Assembly: GCA_949775045.1 (NCBI GenBank)
Contig: OX459106.1
Coordinates: 2,530,727-2,594,726, forward strand
Direction of reading: 5' to 3'
Origin: Metridium senile
Taxonomy: Eukaryota > Cnidaria > Anthozoa > Actiniaria > Metridiidae
DNA: 64,000 nucleotides
Of this stretch, positions 21,125 through 35,190 are shown piece by piece. The notes under the pieces are model-generated. The model searched no databases and had not been told where the DNA came from. It saw only the letters and a list, made by a program, of their open reading frames with translations. Position 1 is the first letter of the stretch. Each line of letters starts with the position of its first letter. The position numbers and the translations under genes were made by a program.

Positions 21125-21616
21125 TTACAAATTTATCTTAAGTCTAGGGTCACCTCGGTTTTCTGCCAAAAGTTCGCGCTTGTTGTGTTCCTCTATCATC
21201 ACAACTTGGACAAATAGCCGCGGCAGCTCCGAGAATTGGCCTTTAGTCCAACTCCTAACCTGACTTTGTTCTAAGCCCGCCAAAACCCAAGCAACCAAAC
21301 ATCGAGCATTTTCTTCTGACAAAGTCAGATTCCTCGCTGCTTTCTTCCAGAAAGTGAGCTCTTTGCTACCTTGAAGCTTAATGATGCTCTTACAGTAGTG
21401 ACTAAAGGCAAAATATGACCCTAAAATTAAGCCAACTATGAGCCAGTGAAAATATCCAACGATGCTTTGAAACGATCTGAGAACTTGAGCCCCTGAGATT
21501 ACAAAACAGCAGCTAGCACTTTCCATGGTTACGCCAAATATGGAATCAAGAAATCGTTTACATCCAGAAAATCGCTCAAAAATGTCAAAAACCCCAGTAG
21601 GGTTAAAAGGGTTCAA
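21125..21616 (-). CDS. 163-codon ORF, unit 2 copy (identical protein)
   Basis: Same predicted protein as the unit 1 ORF; no independent evidence for coding. Confidence 0.3.
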   Translation of the reverse strand: MNPFNPTGVFDIFERFSGCKRFLDSIFGVTMESASCCFVISGAQVLRSFQSIVGYFHWLIVGLILGSYFAFSHYCKSIIKLQGSKELTFWKKAARNLTLSEENARCLVAWVLAGLEQSQVRSWTKGQFSELPRLFVQVVMIEEHNKRELLAENRGDPRLKINL

Positions 21617-23122
21617 ATATTCAAATTATGCTATTTTTAGCTGTTAAAATAAACGTCTTGAGCAAGAAAATGACAAAAACAGTGGAGAAATGCAATGTGT
21701 TTTCAATACATTTTGACTTGCCTTCAAACGTCATTGAGCGCGTGCTCGGTATATTTTCACTTTTTAATTCGATTATCTGTCATTTTGTTCAAATAAAACG
21801 AACTTCCTTTCCTTCTATCTTAATTCTTCTCTTTCATTTCATTTCTTCATTTTTCCTTCGTTCTTCTTAGCGTGTCAACTTTGTCTCTCGGTCAATTGCT
21901 TCATTCAAATTATTGTGTAATAAATAATTATCGTAGAAGTATTTTATAACGTCCATACCTTTGTAATTAAGTGAGGACGTGTGCCTGAAGTTGAACCATC
22001 GTCGTGTAAACATTGGAATTGTTTGTTTTTTTCCTTCTCTCGTATCTTGGAGGAACTTGTTGTACACGAACTTTGGAGACAATCTGCTGATTTTTCTTCC
22101 CTTCAATTCCGGACGAGGAAAATTCCTCCTCCAAAAAGTCCTCTTGAAATCTTGCTCAGCTTTGTGTACTCCTCTATACACTTAGCATGCTATACAGGAG
22201 TACACAGAGGTGAGCAAGATTTCTGGAATCATTTGTAAATTATTTCGTAGTAAATTTCGCTTGAAGCAAAAATTTGCGTTTCGTTTTGAAAACTTCGCGC
22301 AAAAAAGCTGAATCGTGACGTCAAATTACATTGTGATGTCATCCTTGACGAATGACGTCATAATTTGTCTCGCGCTGTACTCGTAAAGCTAGTGTTCGGG
22401 ATAACATATTTGGTTATTTTAACTTACTTTTAGTGAATATTTGTTAATGTTCATTTTTCATATTGTCCTTTCTTACATTTTTAGGTTCATTTTTGATGGA
22501 AATCTTATCGATCAATGTTGGTATATTTTATTCGTAAAAACGTTCGGTCTTTCGTCTTAGCTTGGATTCGTCGTTGTTCGGAAAACAGTCTCAAAATCCA
22601 ACAATCCAACAAGAAAAGACAAATAATTTTGATTCGTGTCACTCAAAACATTAACTGGAAATCGAAACTTTAGTCAAATAGAGCAGTATAAAGGTTTTAT
22701 TATTTCCTTTTTACATGAACACACAGGTCAGACAGTTTTGTAGAGTTAAAGGATTCTAAAAAGTAAAATTATTATAATAATAGAGTTGTTCTCATTAAAA
22801 CGTGAAACAAAGTGTATGAGTTAAAGTGTGATAGTCAAATAACAACAAATAATAATCATGATGTACTAATGTAGTTACAGCGAGGATACTCGAACAGTGA
22901 ACACTTGCCTTTTTCCATGTTATGATTATCTGAACCTTCTACTGCTTCAAAACCTCTAAAAGTGAAGCAGCGAGTTCAAATGCACCAAGTGTTCATAACA
23001 CATCTTATTTCTAATCTATTCGCTCATATGGGTTAAAAAAAGTAAACTCAAAGTGTTCACTGTCCGAGTGTCCTCACAATGGTTGACATGTCCAGGGCAG
23101 ATGACCAGCAGACTAGTAGGTT

Positions 23123-23742
23123 TTACTTTGACAAAAAGTATCTGGGAAGCCCAAGTATCTAAAATAACAAACACAAAACAATCAATTAGAAGGGGGCTTT
23201 CATATATTAGTTTATGTGGGGGCCGGTAATATTGAGGGGGGGGGGGGGGTCATGTTATTTTCGGAAGCTATATAGAGGGGGGTTGTTACTAATTGTGTGC
23301 AGCTATAGGGGGGTTGATATTTTTGGCTAATCAGGAAGGGGGGGGGGTGCATAATATTTAGAAAGACAACATAACATTTTGCCAGCCCCTCCCCCAACCC
23401 CCTAATAAATAAGAGCCCCCTGAGTATAAACATGTTATTCACCTTATCCCTACCATTCTCATTCATTCATTTCATTATTCCTAGTACTTCCTAGAGTCCG
23501 AATAAACACGGCACACAGCGCGCTGTGGTAGTTCCAAAGAAGGGGGAGGGGGGGGGGGGGGGGGTAGCAAAATACAATGGTTCGAGTGATATTTAGCGAC
23601 GAAACTCACCTTGAAGAGTAACGCACATACTACTCCCAGTGCCATCAGTGGCACGTAGGCAAGACCACCTTTCTTGACGTTTTTCACAATCAGAAACCTT
23701 AGCCAGCTGATATTCTGTTCACTGTATGGAGGGTATCGTATC
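23123..23742 (-). pseudogene. Decoy ALDH3 terminal exons, unit 3
   Basis: Exon 10 copy 23610-23742; exon 11 copy 23123-23158. Confidence 0.85.
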
Positions 23743-25161
23743 CTAGCAACACAATCAAAAATATAAGTCATTATATATGGAGGGTATTGTATCCTAGCAA
23801 CACAATCAAAAATAAAGACAGTTATTATAATGGATATACCAAATCAGTAAAATTTGACTTTCAAGGATTGGTTGACACAACTCAGCAAACTCCTGGAAAT
23901 TCACTGCATCCTGGGTGGCTTAATTAATTGGCGCAGATTTGCATATGGAAGGTCATGCAGACCAACACTTAGGGTCTCGGGTAACATATCTTCAATTTAT
24001 ATCAAACAATTTCAATAGACAATCAAAAAAAACGTTCACACAGCAAATTATTCAAATAGTAGGTGAGATAAGGCGGTTTGTATAATATTATATAGTTTCC
24101 CATACAAATCAATGCATTTTCGGCTCAGTTCATTACTTTTTCAATTGAATTAGAGTCATGCAGAAATTATATATTCAAGAAGCCATATGTCATGATCAGC
24201 TGCTATTTGACTGATTTTCTTCAAATTTGCTGTGTGAACATCTGTTTTGATTGTCTATTGAAGTAGGGACCAAAATTGTGGTACAGTAAAATTGATTTTT
24301 GTGACTGTCACTTTAGGACTCGAACTACAGTTTGTAATGATGTGATATCAACAAAACTTTTAAAATACAGATTACAAAAAGCTGGCTTTACAGACAGAAT
24401 CAAAATATGGCGTCCAATTTTAATTCCTATTGTTATTGACTGACTAGCCTCATGTTCACGTTGAAACACAATGGAGTTTTCACATGTATGCGAGGCAAGC
24501 CATGCAGTCAAGAAAAATAGTTTTCAATTGAAATTGGACGCTATATTTCGATAAGGTGCATACACCAAAGTAGGGCGATTTTCATTTTCAAATTTTTAAA
24601 CACAAAGTAATGTATTAAGACATACACCAAATTGCAAGAATGTTGTCATGTGAAAAAAGAACATAACTAATTTAGTAACAAAGGAGTATCGGGAATAACA
24701 AAAGAAAGAGTTCAGCTTGAGGGAACTCTTTTTATCTTTTAATTAATTCCTTTCCCACTAAAGTGCAGAAGTCAGGACAACGTTCTTGCAATAAGGTGTA
24801 CATTACGTGTCTAATTTACTTACCCATTCACTGATTCCATACTAGTAATGTATTAAGACATATTATGTTACACGTCTAATTTACTTACCCATTCATTGAT
24901 TCCATGCTAGTAATGTATTTTTCAATAGTGGAAATCACACTTTCTTGAGCTAAAAAATCTTTTTTAGACCAAAGAAAAAAACCGCTTTCACAACAAAATC
25001 CAGTCAATCCTTGTGCTTTGGCAAGTTTTTTCCCTTTATTTCACTTCACGAACCAAGCTACGGTCGTTTGATTACGGCCCCGTGTTTTCAAGTATTTACG
25101 ACTGCAAAGAATTATGGGTAACCTTGACAATTTTCCACATGGAGTACCCCCCACCGACCTT

Positions 25162-25653
25162 TTACAAATTTATCTTAAGTCTAGGGTCACCTCGGTTTTC
25201 TGCCAAAAGTTCGCGCTTGTTGTGTTCCTCTATCATCACAACTTGGACAAATAGCCGCGGCAGCTCCGAGAATTGGCCTTTAGTCCAACTCCTAACCTGA
25301 CTTTGTTCTAAGCCCGCCAAAACCCAAGCAACCAAACATCGAGCATTTTCTTCTGACAAAGTCAGATTCCTCGCTGCTTTCTTCCAGAAAGTGAGCTCTT
25401 TGCTACCTTGAAGCTTAATGATGCTCTTACAGTAGTGACTAAAGGCAAAATATGACCCTAAAATTAAGCCAACTATGAGCCAGTGAAAATATCCAACGAT
25501 GCTTTGAAACGATCTGAGAACTTGAGCCCCTGAGATTACAAAACAGCAGCTAGCACTTTCCATGGTTACGCCAAATATGGAATCAAGAAATCGTTTACAT
25601 CCAGAAAATCGCTCAAAAATGTCAAAAACCCCAGTAGGGTTAAAAGGGTTCAA
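25162..25653 (-). CDS. 163-codon ORF, unit 3 copy
   Basis: Identical predicted protein to unit 1. Confidence 0.3.
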   Translation of the reverse strand: MNPFNPTGVFDIFERFSGCKRFLDSIFGVTMESASCCFVISGAQVLRSFQSIVGYFHWLIVGLILGSYFAFSHYCKSIIKLQGSKELTFWKKAARNLTLSEENARCLVAWVLAGLEQSQVRSWTKGQFSELPRLFVQVVMIEEHNKRELLAENRGDPRLKINL

Positions 25654-27159
25654 ATATTCAAATTATGCTATTTTTAGCTGTTAAAATAAACGTCTTGAGC
25701 AAGAAAATGACAAAAACAGTGGAGAAATGCAATGTGTTTTCAATACATTTTGACTTGCCTTCAAACGTCATTGAGCGCGTGCTCGGTATATTTTCACTTT
25801 TTAATTCGATTATCTGTCATTTTGTTCAAATAAAACGAACTTCCTTTCCTTCTATCTTAATTCTTCTCTTTCATTTCATTTCTTCATTTTTCCTTCGTTC
25901 TTCTTAGCGTGTCAACTTTGTCTCTCGGTCAATTGCTTCATTCAAATTATTGTGTAATAAATAATTATCGTAGAAGTATTTTATAACGTCCATACCTTTG
26001 TAATTAAGTGAGGACGTGTGCCTGAAGTTGAACCATCGTCGTGTAAACATTGGAATTGTTTGTTTTTTTCCTTCTCTCGTATCTTGGAGGAACTTGTTGT
26101 ACACGAACTTTGGAGACAATCTGCTGATTTTTCTTCCCTTCAATTCCGGACGAGGAAAATTCCTCCTCCAAAAAGTCCTCTTGAAATCTTGCTCAGCTTT
26201 GTGTACTCCTCTATACACTTAGCATGCTATACAGGAGTACACAGAGGTGAGCAAGATTTCTGGAATCATTTGTAAATTATTTCGTAGTAAATTTCGCTTG
26301 AAGCAAAAATTTGCGTTTCGTTTTGAAAACTTCGCGCAAAAAAACTGAATCGTGACGTCAAATTACATTGTGATGTCATCCTTGACGAATGACGTCATAA
26401 TTTGTCTCGCGCTGTACTCGTAAAGCTAGTGTTCGGGATAACATATTTGGTTATTTTAACTTACTTTTAGTGAATATTTGTTAATGTTCATTTTTCATAT
26501 TGTCCTTTCTTACATTTTTAGGTTCATTTTTGATGGAAATCTTATCGATCAATGTTGGTATATTTTATTCGTAAAAACGTTCGGTCTTTCGTCTTAGCTT
26601 GGATTCGTCGTTGTTCGGAAAACAGTCTCAAAATCCAACAATCAAACAAGAAAAGACAAATAATTTTGATTCGTGTCACTCAAAACATTAACTGGAAATC
26701 GAAACTTTAGTCAAATAGAGCAGTATAAAGGTTTTATTATTTCCTTTTTACATGAACACACAGGTCAGACAGTTTTGTAGAGTTAAAGGATTCTAAAAAG
26801 TAAAATTATTATAATAATAGAGTTGTTCTCATTAAAACGTGAAACAAAGTGTATGAGTTAAAGTGTGATAGTCAAATAACAACAAATAATAATCATGATG
26901 TACTAATGTAGTTACAGCGAGGATACTCGAACAGTGAACACTTGCCTTTTTCCATGTTATGATTATCTGAACCTTCTACTGCTTCAAAACCTCTAAAAGT
27001 GAAGCAGCGAGTTCAAATGCACCAAGTGTTCATAACACATCTTATTTCTAATCTATTCGCTCATATGGGTTAAAAAAAGTAAACTCAAAGTGTTCACTGT
27101 CCGAGTGTCCTCACAATGGTTGACATGTCCAGGGCAGATGACCAGCAGACTAGTAGGTT

Positions 27160-27777
27160 TTACTTTGACAAAAAGTATCTGGGAAGCCCAAGTATCTAAA
27201 ATAACAAACACAAAACAATCAATTAGAAGGGGGCTTTCATATATTAGTTTATGTGGGGGCCGGTAATATTGAGGGGGGGGGGGGGGGGGGTCATGTTATT
27301 TTCGGAAGCTATATAGAGGGGGGTTGTTACTAATTGTGTGCAGCTATAGGGGGGTTGATATTTTTGGCTAATCAGGAAGGGGGGGGGGGTGCATAATATT
27401 TAGAAAGACAACATAACATTTTGCCAGCCCTCCCCCAACCCCCTAATAAATAAGAGCCCCCTGAGTATAAACATGTTATTCACCTTATCCCTACCATTCT
27501 CATTCATTCATTTCATTATTCCTAGTACTTCCTAGAGTCCGAATAAACACGGCACACAGCGCGCTGTGGTAGTTCCAAAGAAGGGGGGGGGGGGGGGGGT
27601 AGCAAAATACAATGGTTCGAGTGATATTTAGCGACGAAACTCACCTTGAAGAGTAACGCACATACTACTCCCAGTGCCATCAGTGGCACGTAGGCAAGAC
27701 CACCTTTCTTGACGTTTTTCACAATCAGAAACCTTAGCCAGCTGATATTCTGTTCACTGTATGGAGGGTATCGTATC
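27160..27777 (-). pseudogene. Decoy ALDH3 terminal exons, unit 4
   Basis: Exon 10 copy 27645-27777; exon 11 copy 27160-27195. Confidence 0.85.
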
Positions 27778-29196
27778 CTAGCAACACAATCAAAAATATA
27801 AGTCATTATATATGGAGGGTATTGTATCCTAGCAACACAATCAAAAATAAAGACAGTTATTATAATGGATATACCAAATCAGTAAAATTTGACTTTCAAG
27901 GATTGGTTGACACAACTCAGCAAACTCCTGGAAATTCACTGCATCCTGGGTGGCTTAATTAATTGGCGCAGATTTGCATATGGAAGGTCATGCAGACCAA
28001 CACTTAGGGTCTCGGGTAACATATCTTCAATTTATATCAAACAATTTCAATAGACAATCAAAAAAAACGTTCACACAGCAAATTATTCAAATAGTAGGTG
28101 AGATAAGGCGGTTTGTATAATATTATATAGTTTCCCATACAAATCAATGCATTTTCGGCTCAGTTCATTACTTTTTCAATTGAATTAGAGTCATGCAGAA
28201 ATTATATATTCAAGAAGCCATATGTCATGATCAGCTGCTATTTGACTGATTTTCTTCAAATTTGCTGTGTGAACATCTGTTTTGATTGTCTATTGAAGTA
28301 GGGACCAAAATTGTGGTACAGTAAAATTGATTTTTGTGACTGTCACTTTAGGACTCGAACTACAGTTTGTAATGATGTGATATCAACAAAACTTTTAAAA
28401 TACAGATTACAAAAAGCTGGCTTTACAGACAGAATCAAAATATGGCGTCCAATTTTAATTCCTATTGTTATTGACTGACTAGCCTCATGTTCACGTTGAA
28501 ACACAATGGAGTTTTCACATGTATGCGAGGCAAGCCATGCAGTCAAGAAAAATAGTTTTCAATTGAAATTGGACGCTATATTTCGATAAGGTGCATACAC
28601 CAAAGTAGGGCGATTTTCATTTTCAAATTTTTAAACACAAAGTAATGTATTAAGACATACACCAAATTGCAAGAATGTTGTCATGTGAAAAAAGAACATA
28701 ACTAATTTAGTAACAAAGGAGTATCGGGAATAACAAAAGAAAGAGTTCAGCTTGAGGGAACTCTTTTTATCTTTTAATTAATTCCTTTCCCACTAAAGTG
28801 CAGAAGTCAGGACAACGTTCTTGCAATAAGGTGTACATTACGTGTCTAATTTACTTACCCATTCACTGATTCCATACTAGTAATGTATTAAGACATATTA
28901 TGTTACACGTCTAATTTACTTACCCATTCATTGATTCCATGCTAGTAATGTATTTTTCAATAGTGGAAATCACACTTTCTTGAGCTAAAAAATCTTTTTT
29001 AGACCAAAGAAAAAAACCGCTTTCACAACAAAATCCAGTCAATCCTTGTGCTTTGGCAAGTTTTTTCCCTTTATTTCACTTCACGAACCAAGCTACGGTC
29101 GTTTGATTACGGCCCCGTGTTTTCAAGTATTTACGACTGCAAAGAATTATGGGTAACCTTGACAATTTTCCACATGGAGTACCCCCCACCGACCTT

Positions 29197-29688
29197 TTAC
29201 AAATTTATCTTAAGTCTAGGGTCACCTCGGTTTTCTGCCAAAAGTTCGCGCTTGTTGTGTTCCTCTATCATCACAACTTGGACAAATAGCCGCGGCAGCT
29301 CCGAGAATTGGCCTTTAGTCCAACTCCTAACCTGACTTTGTTCTAAGCCCGCCAAAACCCAAGCAACCAAACATCGAGCATTTTCTTCTGACAAAGTCAG
29401 ATTCCTCGCTGCTTTCTTCCAGAAAGTGAGCTCTTTGCTACCTTGAAGCTTAATGATGCTCTTACAGTAGTGACTAAAGGCAAAATATGACCCTAAAATT
29501 AAGCCAACTATGAGCCAGTGAAAATATCCAACGATGCTTTGAAACGATCTGAGAACTTGAGCCCCTGAGATTACAAAACAGCAGCTAGCACTTTCCATGG
29601 TTACGCCAAATATGGAATCAAGAAATCGTTTACATCCAGAAAATCGCTCAAAAATGTCAAAAACCCCAGTAGGGTTAAAAGGGTTCAA
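29197..29688 (-). CDS. 163-codon ORF, unit 4 copy
   Basis: Identical predicted protein to unit 1; the last intact copy before the subtype switch. Confidence 0.3.
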   Translation of the reverse strand: MNPFNPTGVFDIFERFSGCKRFLDSIFGVTMESASCCFVISGAQVLRSFQSIVGYFHWLIVGLILGSYFAFSHYCKSIIKLQGSKELTFWKKAARNLTLSEENARCLVAWVLAGLEQSQVRSWTKGQFSELPRLFVQVVMIEEHNKRELLAENRGDPRLKINL

Positions 29689-31194
29689 ATATTCAAATTA
29701 TGCTATTTTTAGCTGTTAAAATAAACGTCTTGAGCAAGAAAATGACAAAAACAGTGGAGAAATGCAATGTGTTTTCAATACATTTTGACTTGCCTTCAAA
29801 CGTCATTGAGCGCGTGCTCGGTATATTTTCACTTTTTAATTCGATTATCTGTCATTTTGTTCAAATAAAACGAACTTCCTTTCCTTCTATCTTAATTCTT
29901 CTCTTTCATTTCATTTCTTCATTTTTCCTTCGTTCTTCTTAGCGTGTCAACTTTGTCTCTCGGTCAATTGCTTCATTCAAATTATTGTGTAATAAATAAT
30001 TATCGTAGAAGTATTTTATAACGTCCATACCTTTGTAATTAAGTGAGGACGTGTGCCTGAAGTTGAACCATCGTCGTGTAAACATTGGAATTGTTTGTTT
30101 TTTTCCTTCTCTCGTATCTTGGAGGAACTTGTTGTACACGAACTTTGGAGACAATCTGCTGATTTTTCTTCCCTTCAATTCCGGACGAGGAAAATTCCTC
30201 CTCCAAAAAGTCCTCTTGAAATCTTGCTCAGCTTTGTGTACTCCTCTATACACTTAGCATGCTATACAGGAGTACACAGAGGTGAGCAAGATTTCTGGAA
30301 TCATTTGTAAATTATTTCGTAGTAAATTTCGCTTGAAGCAAAAATTTGCGTTTCGTTTTGAAAACTTCGCGCAAAAAAACTGAATCGTGACGTCAAATTA
30401 CATTGTGATGTCATCCTTGACGAATGACGTCATAATTTGTCTCGCGCTGTACTCGTAAAGCTAGTGTTCGGGATAACATATTTGGTTATTTTAACTTACT
30501 TTTAGTGAATATTTGTTAATGTTCATTTTTCATATTGTCCTTTCTTACATTTTTAGGTTCATTTTTGATGGAAATCTTATCGATCAATGTTGGTATATTT
30601 TATTCGTAAAAACGTTCGGTCTTTCGTCTTAGCTTGGATTCGTCGTTGTTCGGAAAACAGTCTCAAAATCCAACAATCAAACAAGAAAAGACAAATAATT
30701 TTGATTCGTGTCACTCAAAACATTAACTGGAAATCGAAACTTTAGTCAAATAGAGCAGTATAAAGGTTTTATTATTTCCTTTTTACATGAACACACAGGT
30801 CAGACAGTTTTGTAGAGTTAAAGGATTCTAAAAAGTAAAATTATTATAATAATAGAGTTGTTCTCATTAAAACGTGAAACAAAGTGTATGAGTTAAAGTG
30901 TGATAGTCAAATAACAACAAATAATAATCATGATGTACTAATGTAGTTACAGCGAGGATACTCGAACAGTGAACACTTGCCTTTTTCCATGTTATTATTA
31001 TCTGAACCTTGTACTGCTTCAAAACCTCTAAAAGTGAAGCAGTGAGTTCCAATGCACCAAGTGTTCATAACACATCTTATTTCTAATCTATTCGCTCATA
31101 TGGGTTAAAAAAAGTAAACTCAAAGTGTTCACTGTCCGAGTGTCCTCACGATGGTTGACACGTCCAGGGCAGATGACCAGCAGACTAGTAGGTT

Positions 31195-31811
31195 TTACTT
31201 TGACAAAAAGTATCTGGGAAGACCAAGTATCTAAAATAACAAACACAAAACAATCAATTATAAGGGGGCTTTCATATATTAGTTTATGTGGGGGCCGGTA
31301 ATATTGAGGGGGGGGGGGGGGGGTCACGTTATTTTCAGAAGCTATATAGAGGGGGGTTGTTACTAATTGTGTGCAGCTATAGGGGGGTTGATATTTTTGA
31401 CCAACCAGGAAGGGGGGGGGGGGGGGTTGCATTATATTTAGAATGACAACATAAGATTTTGCCAGCCCCTCCCCCAACCCCCTAATAAATAAGAGCCCCC
31501 TGAGTATAAACATGTTATTCACCTTATCCCTACCATTCTCATTCATTCATTTCATTATTCCTAGTACTCCCTAGAGTCCCAATAAACACGGCACACAGCG
31601 CACTGTGGTAGTTCCAAAGAAGGGGGAAGGGGGTAGCAAAATACAATGGTTCGAGTGATATTTAGCGACGAAACTCACCTTGAAGAGTAAAGCACATACT
31701 ACTCCCAGTGCCATCAGTGGCACATAGGCAAGACCACCTTTCTTGACGTTTTTCACAATCAGAAACCTTAGCCAGCTGATATTCTGTTCACTGTATGGAG
31801 GGTATCGTATC
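31195..31811 (-). pseudogene. Decoy ALDH3 terminal exons, unit 5
   Basis: Exon 10 copy 31679-31811; exon 11 copy 31195-31230, with the GGTCTTCC spelling shared with the functional unit. The duplicated acceptors are 49 bp apart. Confidence 0.85.
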
Positions 31812-33163
31812 CTAGCAACACAATCAAAAATATAAGTCATTATATGGAGGGTATTGTATCCTAGCAACACAATCAAAAATAAAGACAGTTATTATAATGT
31901 ATATACCAAATCAGTGAAATATGACTTTCAAGGATTGGTTGACACAACTCAGCAAACTCCTGGAAATTCACTGCATCCTGGGTGGCTTAATTAATTGGTG
32001 CAGATTTGCATATGTAAGGTCATGCAGACCAACACATAGGGTCTCGGGTTACATATCTTCAATTTATATCAAACAATTCCAATAGACAATCAATGTCCAC
32101 ACAGCAAACTATTCAAATGGCAGGTGAGATATGGCGGTTTGTATAATATTATATAGTTTTCCCATACAAATCAATGCATTTTCGACTCAGTTTATTACTT
32201 GTTGAATTGAATTAGAGTCATGCGGAAATTATATATTCAAGAGGCCATATGTCATGATCAGCTGCTATTTGACTGATTTTCTTCAAATTTGCTGTGTGAA
32301 CATCTGTTTTGATTGAAGTAGGGACCAAAATTGTGGTACAGTAAAATTGATTTTTGTGACTGTCACTTTAGGACTCGAACCACAGTTTGTAATGATGTGA
32401 TATCAACAAAACTTTTAAAATACAGATTACCAAAAGCTGGCTTTACAGACAGAATCAAAATATGGCGTCCAATTTTAATAACTATTGTTCTTGACTGACT
32501 AGCCTCATGTTCACGTTGAAACATAATGGAGTTTTCACATGTATGCGAGGCAATCCAGTCAAGAAAAATAGTTTTCAATTGAAATTGGACGCTATATTTC
32601 GATAAGGTGCATACACCAAAGTAGGGCGATTTTCATTTTCAAATTTTTAAACACAAAGTAATGTATTAAGACATACACCTACTTGCAAGAATGTTGTCAT
32701 ATGAAAAAAGAACATAACTAATTTAGTAACAAAGGAGTATCGGGAATAACAAAAGGAAGAGTTCAGCTTGAGTGATTTTCTTTTGTCTTTTAATTAATTC
32801 CTTTCCCACTAAAGTGCAGAAGTCAGGACAACGTTCTTGCAATAAGGTGTACATTACGTGTCTAATTTACTTACCCATTCATTGATTCCATACTAGTATT
32901 GTATTTTTCAATAGTGGAAATCACACTTTCTTGACCTAAAAAATATTTTTTAGACCAAAGAAAAAAACCGCTTTCACAACAAAATCCAGTCCATCCTTGT
33001 GCTTTGGCAAGTTTTTTCCCTTTATTTCACTTTACGAACCAAGCTACGGTCGTTTGATTACGGCCCATTTGATACGCATGCACGTGTTTTCAAGTATTTA
33101 CGACTGCAAAGAATTATGGGTAACCTTGACAATTTTCCACATGGAGTACCCCCCACCGTCCCT

Positions 33164-33672
33164 TTAGAAATTTATCTTAAGTCTAGGGTCACTTCGGTTT
33201 TCTGCCAAATTTTCGCGCTTGTTGTGTTCCTCTATCATCACAACTTCGACAAATAGCCGCGGCAGCTCCGAGAATTGGCCTTTAGTCCAACTCCAAACCT
33301 GACTTTGTTCTAAGCCCGCCAAAACCCAAGCAACCAAACATCGAGCATTTTTTGCTGACAAAGTCACATTCCTCGCTGCTTTCTTCCAGAAAGTGAGCTC
33401 TTTGCTACCTTGAAGCTTAATGATGCTCTTACAGTAGTGACTAAAGGCAAAATACGACCCTAAAATTAAGCCAACTATGAGCTAGGCAGTGTAAATATCC
33501 AACGATGCTTTGAAACGATCGATCTGAGAACTTGAGCCCCTGAGATTACAAAACAGCAGCTAGCACTTTCCATGGTTAAGCCAAATATGGAATCAAGAAA
33601 TCCTGCGGGTCGTTTATATCCAGAAAATCGCTCAAAAATGTCAAAAACCCCAGTAGGGTTAAAAGGGTTCAA
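33164..33672 (-). pseudogene. Broken copy of the 163-codon ORF, unit 5
   Basis: Relative to subtype A it has a 9-bp in-frame insertion near 33604 and two separate 4-bp insertions (GATC near 33520 and CTAG near 33483) that shift the frame. The N-terminal 65 and C-terminal 67 codons remain open separately. Confidence 0.6.
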
Positions 33673-35190
33673 ATATTCAAATTATGCTATTTTTAGCTGT
33701 TAAAATCAAAGTCTTGAGCAAGAAAATGACAAAAACAGTGGAGAATTTCAATGTGTTTTCAATACAATCTGACTTGCCTTGAAACGTCATTGAGCGCGTG
33801 CTCGGTATATTTTCACTTTTTAATTCGATTATCTGTCATTTTGTTCAAATAAAACGAACTTCCTTTCCTTCTATCTTAATTCTTCTCTTTCATTTCATTT
33901 CTTCATTTTTCCTTCGTTCTTCTTAGCGTGTCAACTTTGTCTCTCGGTCAATTCCTTCATTCAAATTATTGTGTAATAAATAATTATCGTAGAAGTATTT
34001 TATAACGTCCATACCTTTGTAATTATAAGTGAGGACGTGTGCCTGAAGTTGAACCATCGTCGTGTAAACATTGGAATTGTTTTGGTTTTTTTCCTTCTCT
34101 CGTATCTTGGAGGAACTTGTTGTACAAGAAACTTTGGAGACAATCTGCTGATTTTTCTTCCCTTCAATTCCGGAATTTGAAAATTCCTCCTCCAAAGGGC
34201 TAGAGTCCTCTTGAAATCTTGCTTAGCTTTGTGTACTCCTCTATACACTTAGCATGCTATACAGGAGTACACAGAGGTGAGCAAGATTTCTGGAATCATT
34301 TGTAAATTATTTCGTAGTAAATTTCGCTTGAAGCAAAAATTTGCGTGTCGTTTTGAAAACTTCGCGCAAAAAAACTGAATCGTGACGTCAAATTACATTG
34401 TGATGTCATCCTTGACGATTGACGTCATAATTTGTCTCGCGCTGTACTCGTAAAGCTAGTGTTCGGGATAACATATTTGGCTATTTTAACCTACTTTTAG
34501 TGAATATTTGTTAAAGTTCATTTTTCATATTGTCCTTTCTTACATTTTTAGGTTCATTTTTGATGGAAATCTTATCGATCAATGTTGGTATATTTTATTC
34601 GTAAAAAAGTTCGGTCTTTCATCTTAGCTTGGATTCGTCGTTGTTCGGAAAACAGTCTCAAAATCCAACAATCCAACAAGAAAAGACAAATAATTTTGAT
34701 TCGTGTCACTCAAAACATTAACTGGAAATCGAAACTTTAGTCAAATAGAGCAGTATAAAGGTTTTATTATTTCCTTTTTACATGAACACAAAGGTCAGAC
34801 AGTTTTGTAGAGTTAAAGGATTCTAAAAAGTAAAATTATTATAATAATAGAGTTGTTCTCATTAAAACGTGAAACAAAGTGTATGAGTTAAAGTGTGATA
34901 GTCAAATAACAACAAATAATAATCATGATGTACTAATGTAGTTACAGCGAGGATACTCAAACAGTGAACACTTGCCTTTTTCCATGTTTATTATTATCTG
35001 AACCTTCTACTGCTTCAAAACCTCTAAAAGTGAAGCAGTGAGTTCAAATGCACCAAGTGTTCATAACACATCTTATTTCTAATCTATTCGCTCATATGGG
35101 TTAAAAAAAGTAAACTCAAAGTGTTCACTGTCCGAGTGTCCTCACGATGGTTGACATGTCCAGGGCAGATGACCAGCAGACTAGTAGGTT

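Larger units (their letters stand above)
17797..21828. repeat. Array unit 2 (4032 bp, subtype A)
   Basis: Nearly identical to units 3 and 4. It differs mainly in poly-G lengths and rare substitutions. Confidence 0.9.
21829..25865. repeat. Array unit 3 (4037 bp, subtype A)
   Basis: Carries a private substitution in block X (AAAAAAGCTGAATCG instead of AAACTGAATCG), showing it is a distinct copy. Confidence 0.9.
25866..29900. repeat. Array unit 4 (4035 bp, subtype A)
   Basis: Shares with unit 5 the variant ACAATCAAACAAG (ACAATCCAACAAG elsewhere), linking these two neighbours. Confidence 0.9.
29901..33884. repeat. Array unit 5 (3984 bp, A/B hybrid)
   Basis: Block X is subtype A up to about 30,980. 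From there on (GTTATTATTATCTGAACC, GAAGCAGTGAGTT) it is B-like. Its ALDH-exon segment resembles unit 11 more than units 6-10 (GACACGTCCAGGG; CCTAGCAACACAATC). Confidence 0.85.
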
